A stretch of DNA of 64,000 nt from Massilia cavernae (GTDB lineage Bacteria; Pseudomonadota; Gammaproteobacteria; Burkholderiales; Burkholderiaceae_D). Positions within the stretch are counted from its first letter, which is position 1. Every line of letters starts with the position of its first letter. The notes beneath the pieces were generated by a model. That model was not told where the DNA came from and did not search any database. It saw only the letters and a program-made list of their open reading frames with translations. The position numbers and the translations under genes are program-made. The stretch lies in NCBI RefSeq assembly GCF_003590855.1, contig NZ_QYUP01000123.1, forward strand, positions 1 through 64,000, written 5' to 3'. This document shows positions 48,846 to 57,389 of the stretch, one piece after another.

Positions 48846-50144
48846 ATGAGTATTGATTCGTCGACGCGCGCGCCTTCCAAGCCATCGATGGTCGCCAGGC
48901 CTGAGCTGGAACTCGGCTTGCGCGCGAACTGGAAACAGTTCAGCTTGCTTGTGGTGGTCAATGCATTTGTCGGGGCTATGGTTGGTATGGAGCGTAGTAT
49001 TTTGCCGGCCATCGCGGAACAGGAATTCAGGTTGGTTGCGCATACTGCGATTCTCGCCTTCATCGTCGTATTCGGCGTATCAAAGGCGTTCACCAACTAC
49101 TTTGCCGGTCGCTTTTCCGACACCTGCGGGCGCAAGATCGTACTGGTTATTGGCTGGCTGATCGCTACGCCCGTGCCGTTTCTGCTGATGTGGGCGCCGT
49201 CCTGGAACTGGATCTTGCTGGCGAACGTCTTTCTCGGGGTGAGCCAAGGACTCACCTGGTCAACGACAGTCATCATGAAGATCGATCTTGCCGGGCCGAA
49301 CAATCGCGGCACCGCATTGGGCATCAATGAATTCGCCGGCTATTTTGCAGCCGGCGCTGCGGCGCTGGCAACCGGCTGGATCGCCAGCGAAGTTGGTCTG
49401 CGACCGCAGCCGTTTTACCTGGGCGTGGCCTTCGTACTCATCGGACTTTTGCTATCCGTAATGGTCGTGCGCGAGACAAGAGACTACGCGCGGCTGGAGG
49501 CGGCGCGGACGCCAAGCCAGGGAGCGGCGGCGATGCCATCGCAAAGTTCAATCTTTTGGCAGACCAGCGTACGCGACCCTAACCTGTCGTCGCTCAGCCA
49601 GGCCGGCCTTGTTAATAACCTAAATGATGGCATGGCGTGGGGCTTGTTCCCCGTTGTGTTCGCTGGCGCAGGCATGACGTTGGCCCAAATCGGCACGCTC
49701 GCCGCCATCTACCCCACGGTTTGGGGGCTGTGCCAGTTGTTCACGGGCGCCCTGTCCGATCGTATTGGCCGCAAGGGATTGATTGTCGCCGGAATGTGTG
49801 TGCAGGCGCTAGGAATCGCCATCATCGCCATCGCGTCACAGTTTTCCTGGTACGCGGTGGGCGCAGTACTGTTGGGACTTGGTACCGCCATGGTGTATCC
49901 AACGCTGCTTGCCGCAATCGGCGATGCGGTCAGTCCCGCCTGGCGAGCGTCGACGGTTGGCGTTTATCGATTCTGGCGCGACCTTGGATACGCAGTGGGC
50001 GCGATGCTGTCGGGACTCGTCGCCGACCAGTATGGAGTGGCAAGCGCCGTCTGGCTGGTCGCCGGCATCACATTCCTGTCCGGCATGTTCGTCGCGGTCC
50101 GCATGCGATCGGGCACGCAGGCTCGGAAACGCTCGCGAAAATAA
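48846..50144 (+). CDS. MFS transporter
   Basis: 432 residues with twelve predicted membrane helices. The two MFS motif A loops are present: AGRFSDTCGRKIVLVIG after helix 2 and GALSDRIGRKGLIVAG after helix 8, with a central cytoplasmic loop at about 210-240. The N-terminal 30 residues are polar. The substrate is unknown; the protein resembles general drug or metabolite exporters of the major facilitator superfamily. It is transcribed alone, divergent from the secreted hydrolase. Confidence 0.88.
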   Translation: MSIDSSTRAPSKPSMVARPELELGLRANWKQFSLLVVVNAFVGAMVGMERSILPAIAEQEFRLVAHTAILAFIVVFGVSKAFTNYFAGRFSDTCGRKIVLVIGWLIATPVPFLLMWAPSWNWILLANVFLGVSQGLTWSTTVIMKIDLAGPNNRGTALGINEFAGYFAAGAAALATGWIASEVGLRPQPFYLGVAFVLIGLLLSVMVVRETRDYARLEAARTPSQGAAAMPSQSSIFWQTSVRDPNLSSLSQAGLVNNLNDGMAWGLFPVVFAGAGMTLAQIGTLAAIYPTVWGLCQLFTGALSDRIGRKGLIVAGMCVQALGIAIIAIASQFSWYAVGAVLLGLGTAMVYPTLLAAIGDAVSPAWRASTVGVYRFWRDLGYAVGAMLSGLVADQYGVASAVWLVAGITFLSGMFVAVRMRSGTQARKRSRK

Positions 50145-50225
50145 CCGCAATCCCGGCCGACCTTCTAACTGAGCCGCGTCCAACTCGACTAAAATGTCGA
50201 TCCTTTCCCCGCACCCGACCGCCAC

Positions 50226-51476
50226 ATGCCTTCCAATTCGCCCCGCACCTCACGCGTCGCCGTCATTGGCGGCGGACCGGCCGGCCTGATGGCGGCCGAA
50301 GTCCTGAGCCAGGGCGGCGTGCAGGTCGACCTGTATGACGCGATGGCCTCGGTCGGGCGCAAGTTCCTACTGGCCGGGAAGGGCGGCATGAACATCACCC
50401 ACTCCGAGCCTTACGAAGCTTTCGTGGGGCGCTACAGCGGCCGCGAGGTGGAGGTCGGCGAGTGGCTGCGTCAGTTCGACGCACAGGCGGTGCGCGACTG
50501 GATCCACGGCCTCGGCATCGATACCTTCGTCGGCAGCTCGGGCCGCATTTTCCCTACGGAAATGAAAGCCGCCCCCTTGCTGCGCGCCTGGCTGCACCGC
50601 CTGCGCGAGGACGGCGTGCGCTTTCACATGCGCCACCGCTGGACCGGCTGGCACGGCGACGCGCTGGCGTTCACGACGCCCGACGGCGACGTCGACGTAC
50701 AGGCCGACGCCGTCATCCTCGCCTTGGGCGGCGCCAGCTGGGCGAGGCTCGGATCGGACGGCGCCTGGGTGCCGCTGCTGCGCGAGAAATCGGTCGACGT
50801 GGCGCCGCTGCGGCCCGCCAATTGCGGCTTCGACGTCGACTGGAGCGAACATTTCAGCAGCCGCTACGCCGGCGAACCCCTGATCACGGTCGCCATCGGT
50901 TCGCGCGATGCCGGCGGCCAGCTGGTGCGCAAGCAGGGCCAGTTCGTCGTGACCGCCACCGGCATCGAGGGAAGCCTGGTCTATGCGCAGTCGGCCGCCT
51001 TGCGCGACCAGGTCGAAGCGGAGGGCAGCACCACCATCTGGCTCGACCTCTTGCCCGACATGCCGGCGCAACGGGTGGCGGACGAAGTGGCACGCCCGCG
51101 TGGCGCCCGCTCGATGTCCAGCCACCTGCAAAGCCGCCTGGGGATCAAGGGCGTCAAGTCCGGCCTGCTGCGCGAGTGCGTCAGCGCGGCGGACTTCGCC
51201 GACCCGCAGGCGCTGGCAGCGGCCATCAAGGCGCTGCCCGTGACGTTGACGCGCGCACGCCCGCTCGACGAGGCGATCAGCACGGCGGGCGGGGTGAAGT
51301 TCGATGCGATCGACCCGGCCAGCGGCATGCTGCGGGCGCTGCCTGGCGTGTTCGTCGCGGGAGAAATGGTGGACTGGGAAGCGCCGACCGGCGGCTACCT
51401 GCTGACCGCATGCTTCGCCAGCGCGCGCGCCGCGGCGAAGGGCGCGCTCGGCTGGCTGGGTTCTAGCGGAAGCTGA
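50226..51476 (+). CDS. BaiN/HI0933-family FAD-dependent oxidoreductase
   Basis: 416 residues. The FAD-binding Rossmann motif VAVIGGGPAGLMAAEVLSQ starts near residue 11, followed by the family-specific GRKFLLAGKGGMNITHSEP near 50, SGRIFPTEMKAAPLLRAWL, ALGGASWARLGSDG near 175 and the C-terminal VFVAGEMVDWEAPTGGYLL. The family (YhiN/BaiN, TIGR03862-like) contains flavoproteins of mostly unknown reaction; BaiN is a bile-acid dehydrogenase in gut anaerobes. Its 3' end overlaps the convergent DUF2807 gene by 14 bases. Confidence 0.9.
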   Translation: MPSNSPRTSRVAVIGGGPAGLMAAEVLSQGGVQVDLYDAMASVGRKFLLAGKGGMNITHSEPYEAFVGRYSGREVEVGEWLRQFDAQAVRDWIHGLGIDTFVGSSGRIFPTEMKAAPLLRAWLHRLREDGVRFHMRHRWTGWHGDALAFTTPDGDVDVQADAVILALGGASWARLGSDGAWVPLLREKSVDVAPLRPANCGFDVDWSEHFSSRYAGEPLITVAIGSRDAGGQLVRKQGQFVVTATGIEGSLVYAQSAALRDQVEAEGSTTIWLDLLPDMPAQRVADEVARPRGARSMSSHLQSRLGIKGVKSGLLRECVSAADFADPQALAAAIKALPVTLTRARPLDEAISTAGGVKFDAIDPASGMLRALPGVFVAGEMVDWEAPTGGYLLTACFASARAAAKGALGWLGSSGS

Positions 51477-52269
51477 CGTCGCCCGAACCCGTCTTGCTGA
51501 TGCTGCGCTGGTTCGGATCGCCGTAGATGCTGACGTTGCCGCTGCCGCGCAGGCTGACGGCGGCGGTTTCGCGGGCCTGCACGATCGAGTTGCCCGAACC
51601 GAGCAGCTGGACCTTCGCTTCCTTCGCCGCCAGGTGACGGGCGTTGAGGTCGCCCGAGCCGGTCTGTTCGGCCTTGAATTCATCGCAGGCGCCGACCACG
51701 GTCATCTGGCCCGCACCCATCAGCTCGACCGCCACCTTGTCGCTGCTGCCTCCGTTCAGTTCCAGCTCGCCGCTGCCATGCACGCCTGCCAGCACCTTCT
51801 TGAAGCGGCCGTTGAACTTGACGTTGCCCGAGCCGTGCAGCTGCACGTCGACCTGGTCGCCACTGAAACCGTTGACCGTGCTGTCGCCGCTGCCGTGGAT
51901 TTCGACGTTTTCCAGCGCCGGCAACACCAGCGTCACCTGCAGCGGATGGCGGTGGTGCAGCAGCATGCCCTTGGTGGCGATTTCCAGCGAATCGCCGTCC
52001 TGGACGGTTTCGACATTGCCCAGCAGGCGCTTCTCGCCGCGCACCGTCAGTGACGGAATCGCGCCCTGGCGCAGGGTCAGGTCGATCGGACCGGAAAGCT
52101 CGACGTTGACGATGCGCGCGTCGACCTTGCGCGTTTCGCTGGCGACCACCCGGCCTTCGGGGTTGGACGGTCCCGCGGTGCCCTCGGCCCGCAGCATGCT
52201 GTACGACAGGCCGATCAGCGCGAACGCCAGTGCCAGCATGCCGAATCCGACTTTCATCAATGCGCGCAT
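51463..52269 (-). CDS. DUF2807 (head GIN domain) protein
   Basis: 268 residues with an N-terminal hydrophobic helix (about 8-26, signal anchor or signal peptide) and a beta-helix of short repeats such as VEIHGSGDSTVNGF, VQLHGSGNVKFNG, GVHGSGELELNGG, LLGSGNSIV and LRGSGNVSIYG. This HGSG repeat is the hallmark of DUF2807, proposed to form an extracytoplasmic adhesin-like or sensor fold without a known ligand. It is encoded 18 bases downstream of the DUF1700 gene; such pairs often act with a PadR regulator, which is missing here. Confidence 0.87.
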   Translation of the reverse strand: MRALMKVGFGMLALAFALIGLSYSMLRAEGTAGPSNPEGRVVASETRKVDARIVNVELSGPIDLTLRQGAIPSLTVRGEKRLLGNVETVQDGDSLEIATKGMLLHHRHPLQVTLVLPALENVEIHGSGDSTVNGFSGDQVDVQLHGSGNVKFNGRFKKVLAGVHGSGELELNGGSSDKVAVELMGAGQMTVVGACDEFKAEQTGSGDLNARHLAAKEAKVQLLGSGNSIVQARETAAVSLRGSGNVSIYGDPNQRSISKTGSGDVSFR

Positions 52270-52287
52270 GGCGTCTCCGATCAGGTA

Positions 52288-53214
52288 TCAGCTGCCCTTG
52301 AGCAGGGACAGGTTCATTTGAATGTAGCGGCGGATGCCGATGAAGGTATAGCGGGTGATGACCAGGGCGAGCAGGAACAGCACGATCCCGCCCAATACCA
52401 TCGCCAGTCCGACCGCCGATTGGGTGGCGCGCGAGTCCGAATCCCTGTCGGTGTAGATCTTCACGCCGCGCTCGGCGACCGCTTCGGCGCGGCGGATCAC
52501 CCGTTCCGAGCGACTGGCGTCGCCGTCGGGATCCCCAGCCGCGAAGGCGGCGGCATCAGCTTCCGCCGATGCTTCCGCCGCGGCTTCTTCGGCGGCCCGC
52601 GCCGCGGCTTCCGCACCGGCTGCGGCTTCGGCCGCCGCTTGCGCGGCGACTTCCGCAGCCGCAGCCTCAACCTCGGCGTTCATGGATTCGCGGTCGCCCG
52701 CATTTTCGTCGACGTGGACGCCGGTGGCGTCGATCGTCACCTTGGCCTGGCGCGGGATGCCATGATCGTCGCGCCCGTGGATGACGAAGTGCTTCAGCGG
52801 GCCGTCCAGTACCAGCTCGGTGGCGCCTGCCAGGCCGCTGGCGGTGACCGCGACGCCACCCAGGTAGAAGCCGAGTGCCGCGCCATACAGCGCCGCCAGC
52901 AGCGATGCGTAGACGATCGCTGGCACCACCATGAACAGGTTGAAGATCGCCAGGCCCAGCCCGGAGACCACCAGCCGCACGAAGTTGGCCGGATTGCGTT
53001 TTTCTTCGAAGGCGCGCATGTGGGTGCTTGCGCGCAGCGTCATGGCGATCTTCTTCGGATCGCCCAGCTCTTTCGCGATCTCTTCCTCGCTGCGGCCGGC
53101 GGCTACGCCGTCGACAAAACGCTGCTCGTAGAATGCCAGTGTCCTGGCCTGCGTTTCAGGCGGCAGGCCCGCCATCGCTCGCTTTAATGCGTCGAGATAT
53201 TCCAGTTTGCCCAT
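52288..53214 (-). CDS. DUF1700-family membrane protein with alanine-rich insert
   Basis: 308 residues from ATG 53214. The N-terminal helical DUF1700 domain is clear (LEYLDALKRAMAGLPPETQARTLAFYEQRFVDGVAAGRSEEEIAKELGDPKKIA), followed by two membrane helices (about 85-125), a beta region and a C-terminal helix (about 270-292). Between them lies a low-complexity Ala/Glu segment of about 50 residues (about 185-235), which would form a long helix. The function is unknown; in other bacteria DUF1700 genes sit with PadR regulators and DUF2807/DUF4097 genes. It is upstream of the DUF2807 gene in one operon. Confidence 0.85.
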   Translation of the reverse strand: MGKLEYLDALKRAMAGLPPETQARTLAFYEQRFVDGVAAGRSEEEIAKELGDPKKIAMTLRASTHMRAFEEKRNPANFVRLVVSGLGLAIFNLFMVVPAIVYASLLAALYGAALGFYLGGVAVTASGLAGATELVLDGPLKHFVIHGRDDHGIPRQAKVTIDATGVHVDENAGDRESMNAEVEAAAAEVAAQAAAEAAAGAEAAARAAEEAAAEASAEADAAAFAAGDPDGDASRSERVIRRAEAVAERGVKIYTDRDSDSRATQSAVGLAMVLGGIVLFLLALVITRYTFIGIRRYIQMNLSLLKGS

Positions 53215-53236
53215 GGCGTACTCCAATTCGTTGCCG

Positions 53237-53380
53237 TCAGCCGTGGGCAAGGACCACGACGGCTTGATGCGTTTGCGGCGCCATGGCGCCGCCGATCAGT
53301 TCAGGTTTGATAATCACGGCTGTACTTACTGCGACAAATGCCACGACGGCCAGCGCGCGAAAGACAAGTGCGGTGCTCAT
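53237..53380 (-). CDS. Possible small one-helix membrane protein
   Basis: A 47-residue frame starting MSTALVFRALAVVAFVAVS, with one hydrophobic helix (about 5-25) and a short polar tail. It lies 22 bases upstream of the DUF1700 gene on the same strand and fills the gap between it and hpnE. An upstream ATG at 53392 would add four residues. There is no homology that can be recognised; it is listed because of its position and hydrophobicity. Confidence 0.35.
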   Translation of the reverse strand: MSTALVFRALAVVAFVAVSTAVIIKPELIGGAMAPQTHQAVVVLAHG

Positions 53381-53491
53381 TTTCAACCCCATCACGGATA
53401 CTCGTTTCGATGATGAAACTGTACCCATTCCACCCGGCGGCCACCACCGGCGTGCGACAGGCTGCACATTTCGCGGGGCAGGCGGCCATAT

Positions 53492-54820
53492 TCAGGCGGT
53501 GGTCGCCGCCAGCACGGCGCGCGCGGCGGCGCTGCCGCTGCGCACGGCGCCTTCAAGCGTTGCCGGATAGTCATTTGCCGTGTAGTCCCCGGCCAGGAAC
53601 AGGCTTGGCAAACCGATATCATTGCCGGGACGAACCAGGCCCGGGGTGCAGGCGAAGGTTGCGCGCTTTTCCGTGATCGCGCGGCTCCATTGCGGTGCGG
53701 CAAGCTCCGGCCGGCCAAGCACCGAGGCCACCTGCCGCGCGACCGCCGTGCACAGTTCGTCATGGCCAAGGCTTGCGGCATCGCTGGATGCGCTGATCAC
53801 CACCGCCAGCAGGCCCGCCTGGGTCGCGTCCAACTGGCCGCGGTCGAACAGGAACTGGCCCCAGTGGCCCGCTTCCCGGTCGTCCTCCAGCGCGTAGAAG
53901 GGCAGCGCGAGGCGGGTGTTTTCCGGGTACTGCAGGTAGCAGGTCGTAATCGGTTCGTGGTCGAAGGACGGCAGCGGCTGCGGCAGCTGCGCATCGAGCA
54001 GGGCGCCTGCAACGGCGGGCGGCGTTGCCACGACCACGGCGTCGAATTCGTCGCTGCTAGACGCCGTGTGCACGCGCCATGCCGCGCCGCTGCGTTCGAC
54101 CTTGTCGACCCGCGCACCGCCGCGCACATCGCCGCCGCGCTGGTCGATGAATGCGGCCGCAGCCTGGGGGAACAATGCGCCGAGCGCAAGCCGTGGCACC
54201 AGCATGTCGGATGCGTGGCGGCGCGCGCCCAGGCTGTCGCGCAGCACGTTGAGGAACACCTGCGCCGACGCGCGTTCCGGCGGCGTATTCAGCGCCGCCA
54301 GGCACAGCGGGCGCCACATCAGCGCCACCAGGCGCGGAGTCTGGTCGAAGCGATCAAGCAGTTCGGTCACGCTGCAGTCGGCGTACAACGTCCAATCCAT
54401 CCAGCGCGCGCTGGTGGAAAAGCGCGCCAGCGCCATCTTGTCCTCGCGCGCCAGTCCTTTCGCGCGCAGCAGGGCGATGGCGAGGTGGAAGGGCGCAGGC
54501 AGGCGCGGCGCGACGAAGTCCATGCCGCTGCCGAGCGGGTAGCGCATCTGCAAGGGCAGGTGCAGCAGCGCGCTGGACGGATCGATGCCGACGCGGCGCA
54601 GCAGGCGCAGGGTGTCCTTGTATGCGCCCAACATGATGTGCTGGCCGTTGTCGAGGGTCTTGCCATGGACCTCGACGCTGCGCGCACGCCCGCCGAGGGT
54701 GCGCGCGGCTTCGAACAGCGTTACGCGGCAGCCGGCGGCAGCCAGTTCGACCGCGGCAGTGCAGCCCGCCCATCCGGCGCCGATGACGGCGGCGGACGGC
54801 AGGCGCTTAGCTGCGGACAT
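53492..54820 (-). CDS. hpnE: Hydroxysqualene dehydroxylase HpnE
   Basis: 442 residues. An FAD-binding Rossmann motif AAVIGAGWAGCTAAVELAAAG near residue 10, then GGRARSVEVHGKTLDNGQHIMLGAY near 45, which is characteristic of the squalene-associated flavoprotein HpnE, and the C-terminal FAD motif FLAGDYTANDYPATLEGAVRSG. It reduces hydroxysqualene to squalene, the last step of the HpnC-HpnD-HpnE route from farnesyl diphosphate. Its start overlaps the end of hpnD by 14 bases, so the two are translationally coupled. Confidence 0.93.
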   Translation of the reverse strand: MSAAKRLPSAAVIGAGWAGCTAAVELAAAGCRVTLFEAARTLGGRARSVEVHGKTLDNGQHIMLGAYKDTLRLLRRVGIDPSSALLHLPLQMRYPLGSGMDFVAPRLPAPFHLAIALLRAKGLAREDKMALARFSTSARWMDWTLYADCSVTELLDRFDQTPRLVALMWRPLCLAALNTPPERASAQVFLNVLRDSLGARRHASDMLVPRLALGALFPQAAAAFIDQRGGDVRGGARVDKVERSGAAWRVHTASSSDEFDAVVVATPPAVAGALLDAQLPQPLPSFDHEPITTCYLQYPENTRLALPFYALEDDREAGHWGQFLFDRGQLDATQAGLLAVVISASSDAASLGHDELCTAVARQVASVLGRPELAAPQWSRAITEKRATFACTPGLVRPGNDIGLPSLFLAGDYTANDYPATLEGAVRSGSAAARAVLAATTA

Positions 54821-55640
54821 AGGTCTTCCACGCCAGCCACAGCTTGCGGATCGGCGTCAGCGAGATGCGCTGGTTCAGCACCTGGTACTTGTCGCGCTCT
54901 ATCTCATCGAGCACGGTGCGGTAGATCGCCGCCATCATCAGACCGGGACGCTGGGCGCGCCGGTCTTCCTTCGGCAGCAGCGCCATCGCTTCGTCGTACA
55001 TCTTGTGGGCGCGCTCGACCTGGAAGCGCATCAGCGCCTCGAACTTGTCGCTGTGGCGCGCATTGAGCAGGTCGGCCGCGGTTACGCCGAACTGCTGCAG
55101 CTCGTTGATCGGCAGGTAGATGCGGCCCTTGCGCGCATCCTCGCCGACGTCGCGGATGATGTTCGTCAGCTGGAACGCGAGGCCCAGCTTTTCGGCGTAT
55201 TCCAGGGTCTTCGGATTGGTCACGCCGAAGATGCTGGCCGAGAGGATCCCCACCACGCTGGCCACGTGCCAGCAGTAGTTCTTCAGCGCGGTGTAATCAA
55301 GGTAGCGGCTCTGGTTCAGGTCCATCTCCATGCCGTCGATGATCGCCTGCAGGTGCTTCTGTTCCAGGTTGTAGATGGCCAGGTGCGGCTGCAAGGCCTG
55401 CATCACCGGATGGGTCGCCGTCCCTGCATACATGGCCTGCACCTCGGTGCGCCACCAGGCCAGCTTGATGCGCGCGACCGATTCGTCGGTGCAGTCGTCT
55501 ACCGTGTCGTCCACTTCGCGGCAAAACGCGTACAGCGCGGTGATCGCGCGGCGGCGCTCCTGCGGCAGGAACAAAAAGCTGTAGTAGAAGCTGGAACCGC
55601 TTTGGACGGTTTTTTGTTGGCAGTATTCGTCGGGAGACAT
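54807..55640 (-). CDS. hpnD: Presqualene diphosphate synthase HpnD
   Basis: 277 residues from ATG 55640 (MSPDEYCQQK, the conserved family N-terminus); the frame is open upstream into the insertion element but is not homologous there. Trans-prenyltransferase motifs: SFYYSFLFLP near 19, first Asp motif in CREVDDTVDD near 43, second in NIIRDVGEDARKGRIYLP near 165. It condenses two farnesyl diphosphates to presqualene diphosphate. The gene is separated from hpnC by about 3.5 kb of mobile DNA and is coupled to hpnE. Confidence 0.95.
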   Translation of the reverse strand: MSPDEYCQQKTVQSGSSFYYSFLFLPQERRRAITALYAFCREVDDTVDDCTDESVARIKLAWWRTEVQAMYAGTATHPVMQALQPHLAIYNLEQKHLQAIIDGMEMDLNQSRYLDYTALKNYCWHVASVVGILSASIFGVTNPKTLEYAEKLGLAFQLTNIIRDVGEDARKGRIYLPINELQQFGVTAADLLNARHSDKFEALMRFQVERAHKMYDEAMALLPKEDRRAQRPGLMMAAIYRTVLDEIERDKYQVLNQRISLTPIRKLWLAWKTYVRS

Positions 55641-55738
55641 GTATGAATGGCAATGGTGTGCGACAAGAGGCGCTATTCTAGCCGATGGGCAATCCCGGGT
55701 CGATCTATTGCGCGGCAAAGCAGTCCTTGCCTTTGACT

Positions 55739-56150
55739 TTAGTGCGGAGTCTGCTGCTGTTCGATGTACTGCCGAATAACTGCGATGGGTGCGCCGCCGC
55801 AACTACCCGCAAAGTAGCTGGGCGACCAAAGCGCGCCGCCCCACAGTTTTTTTCGAATACTCGGATAGTTCTTCTTCCGAATCATGCGGCTGGAACCACC
55901 TTTCAGGCTGTTGACTAGATTGGAAACGGCAACCTTGGGCGGGTTGTTCACCAGAAGGTGAACGTGGTCATCCTCGCCTTCAAACCCACCAGTTCCGCTT
56001 CAGAGTGCAGACGCTGGCGAACATCGGGCGCAGGTCGTCAAGAATCTCTTTTGTGAAGACTTCACGGCGGTATTTTGTGACAAAGATCAAATGCACATGC
56101 ATTAGAAAAATACAGTGTCTTCCGTGGCGAATGTCGCTGCTATTACTCAT
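55739..56150 (-). pseudogene. IS200-type tnpA (Y1 HUH transposase) with two frameshifts
   Basis: Translating the minus strand from ATG 56150 gives SNSSDIRHGRHCIFLMHVH, then LIFVTKYRREVFTKEILDDLRPMFASVC, the N-terminal half of IS200 transposase. The frame then shifts twice, each consistent with one missing base: around 56002 (SEAELVG) and around 55985 (FEGEDDHVHLLVNNPPKVA). The last frame continues to TAA at 55739 with the catalytic Tyr segment VIRQYIEQQQ. HVHL supplies the HUH metal site. About 137 residues would result without the shifts. The element cannot make TnpA unless the calls are errors. Confidence 0.8.
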
Positions 56151-56171
56151 AGACCGAACGATAATCGAAGC

Positions 56172-57389
56172 ATGCAGCGTCTACAAGCCTACAAATACGA
56201 ACTGATGCCAGATGGCGAGCAGGAGCGCGCTATGCGCCGCTTCGCCGGATCGTGCCGGTTCGTTTATAACAAGGCGTTGGCGCTGCAAAAAGAAAATTAC
56301 GAAGCGGGTAACAAGTTCATCGGCTATGTGGCGATGGCGAAACACCTTACGGGATGGCGCAATGGTTTTGACACGCCGTGGCTCAAGGACGTGCCTTGTC
56401 ATCCATTGCAACATGCCTTGAAGGACTTGGAGAAGGGGTACAAAAATTTCTTCGCCAAACGCGCCGATTTCCCGCGCTTCAAGCGCAAGGGCAGCGGCGA
56501 TGCTTTCCGCTACCCCGACCCGAAACAGATCAAGCTCGATCAGGCCAACAACCGCCTCTTTCTTCCCAAATTGGGCTGGCTGCGCTACCGCAACAGCAGG
56601 GACGTGCTCGGCGAACTGCGCAACGTCACCGTGAGCCAGTCGGGAGGCAAGTGGTTCGTGTCGATTCAGACGCGACGCGAGGTCGAGCAGCCCCTGCCCG
56701 CAGCGACCACCGCCATCGGCATCGACGTCGGCATCGCTCGGTTCGCCACCATGAGCGACGGGACCTATATCGCCCCACTCAACAGCTTCAAGAAGCACCA
56801 ACAGCGCCTTGCCCGCTACCAGCGCCGCATGAGCCGCAAGGTCAAGTTCAGCAACAACTGGAAGAAGGCAAAGGCCCGCGTCCAGAAGGTTCACACCCGC
56901 ATCGCTAACGCCCGCAAGGATTTCCTGCACAAAACCACAACGACGATCAGGCTCGCCGCCCGCGCAAACCACGCGTTCGTATGCATTGAGGATTTGCAGG
57001 TACGGAACATGTCCAGGTCTTCCAAAGGCAGCAGCGAACGGCACGGCAAGATGGTGAAACAGAAGTCCGGCCTGAACCGCGCCATTCTCGATCAGGGATG
57101 GGGTGAATTCAGGCGACAACAGGATTACAAGCTGGCGTGGAACGGCGGCATACTGTTGGCCGTTCCGCCGCACCATACCAGCCGGACGTGCCCGTGCTGC
57201 GGCCACGCATCGAATGACAATCGGCAAACCCAAGCGAAATTCTTATGCGTCGATTGCGGTTACGAAAATCACGCCGATGTGGTCGGTGCGATCAATGTTT
57301 TAGCGCGAGGACATCGCGTTCTAGCCTGTGGAGAGCCGGTGCAGTCAGGCCGCTCGGCGAAGCGTGAGCGCATGCGCTCACCCCACTGA
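56172..57389 (+). CDS. tnpB: TnpB, RNA-guided nuclease of an IS605-type element (full length)
   Basis: 405 residues from ATG 56172 (MQRLQAYKYELMPDGEQERAM, the family N-terminus). All parts are present: helix-turn-helix and wedge (GSCRFVYNKALALQKENY; FPRFKRKGSGDAFRYPDP), RuvC-I GIDVGIARFA with Asp, RuvC-II CIEDLQVRNM with the catalytic Glu, the zinc finger CPCC/CVDC and RuvC-III ENHADVVGAINV with Asp. Unlike the copy at 7759 it keeps all catalytic residues. Its omega-RNA is probably disabled because an IS1182-like element splits the right-end hairpin 50 bases after the stop. Confidence 0.93.
   Translation: MQRLQAYKYELMPDGEQERAMRRFAGSCRFVYNKALALQKENYEAGNKFIGYVAMAKHLTGWRNGFDTPWLKDVPCHPLQHALKDLEKGYKNFFAKRADFPRFKRKGSGDAFRYPDPKQIKLDQANNRLFLPKLGWLRYRNSRDVLGELRNVTVSQSGGKWFVSIQTRREVEQPLPAATTAIGIDVGIARFATMSDGTYIAPLNSFKKHQQRLARYQRRMSRKVKFSNNWKKAKARVQKVHTRIANARKDFLHKTTTTIRLAARANHAFVCIEDLQVRNMSRSSKGSSERHGKMVKQKSGLNRAILDQGWGEFRRQQDYKLAWNGGILLAVPPHHTSRTCPCCGHASNDNRQTQAKFLCVDCGYENHADVVGAINVLARGHRVLACGEPVQSGRSAKRERMRSPH

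Noticed and set aside
55641-55802. 54-residue N-terminal extension of HpnD
   Set aside because: It runs into the left end of the IS605-type element; the conserved family start is at 55640.
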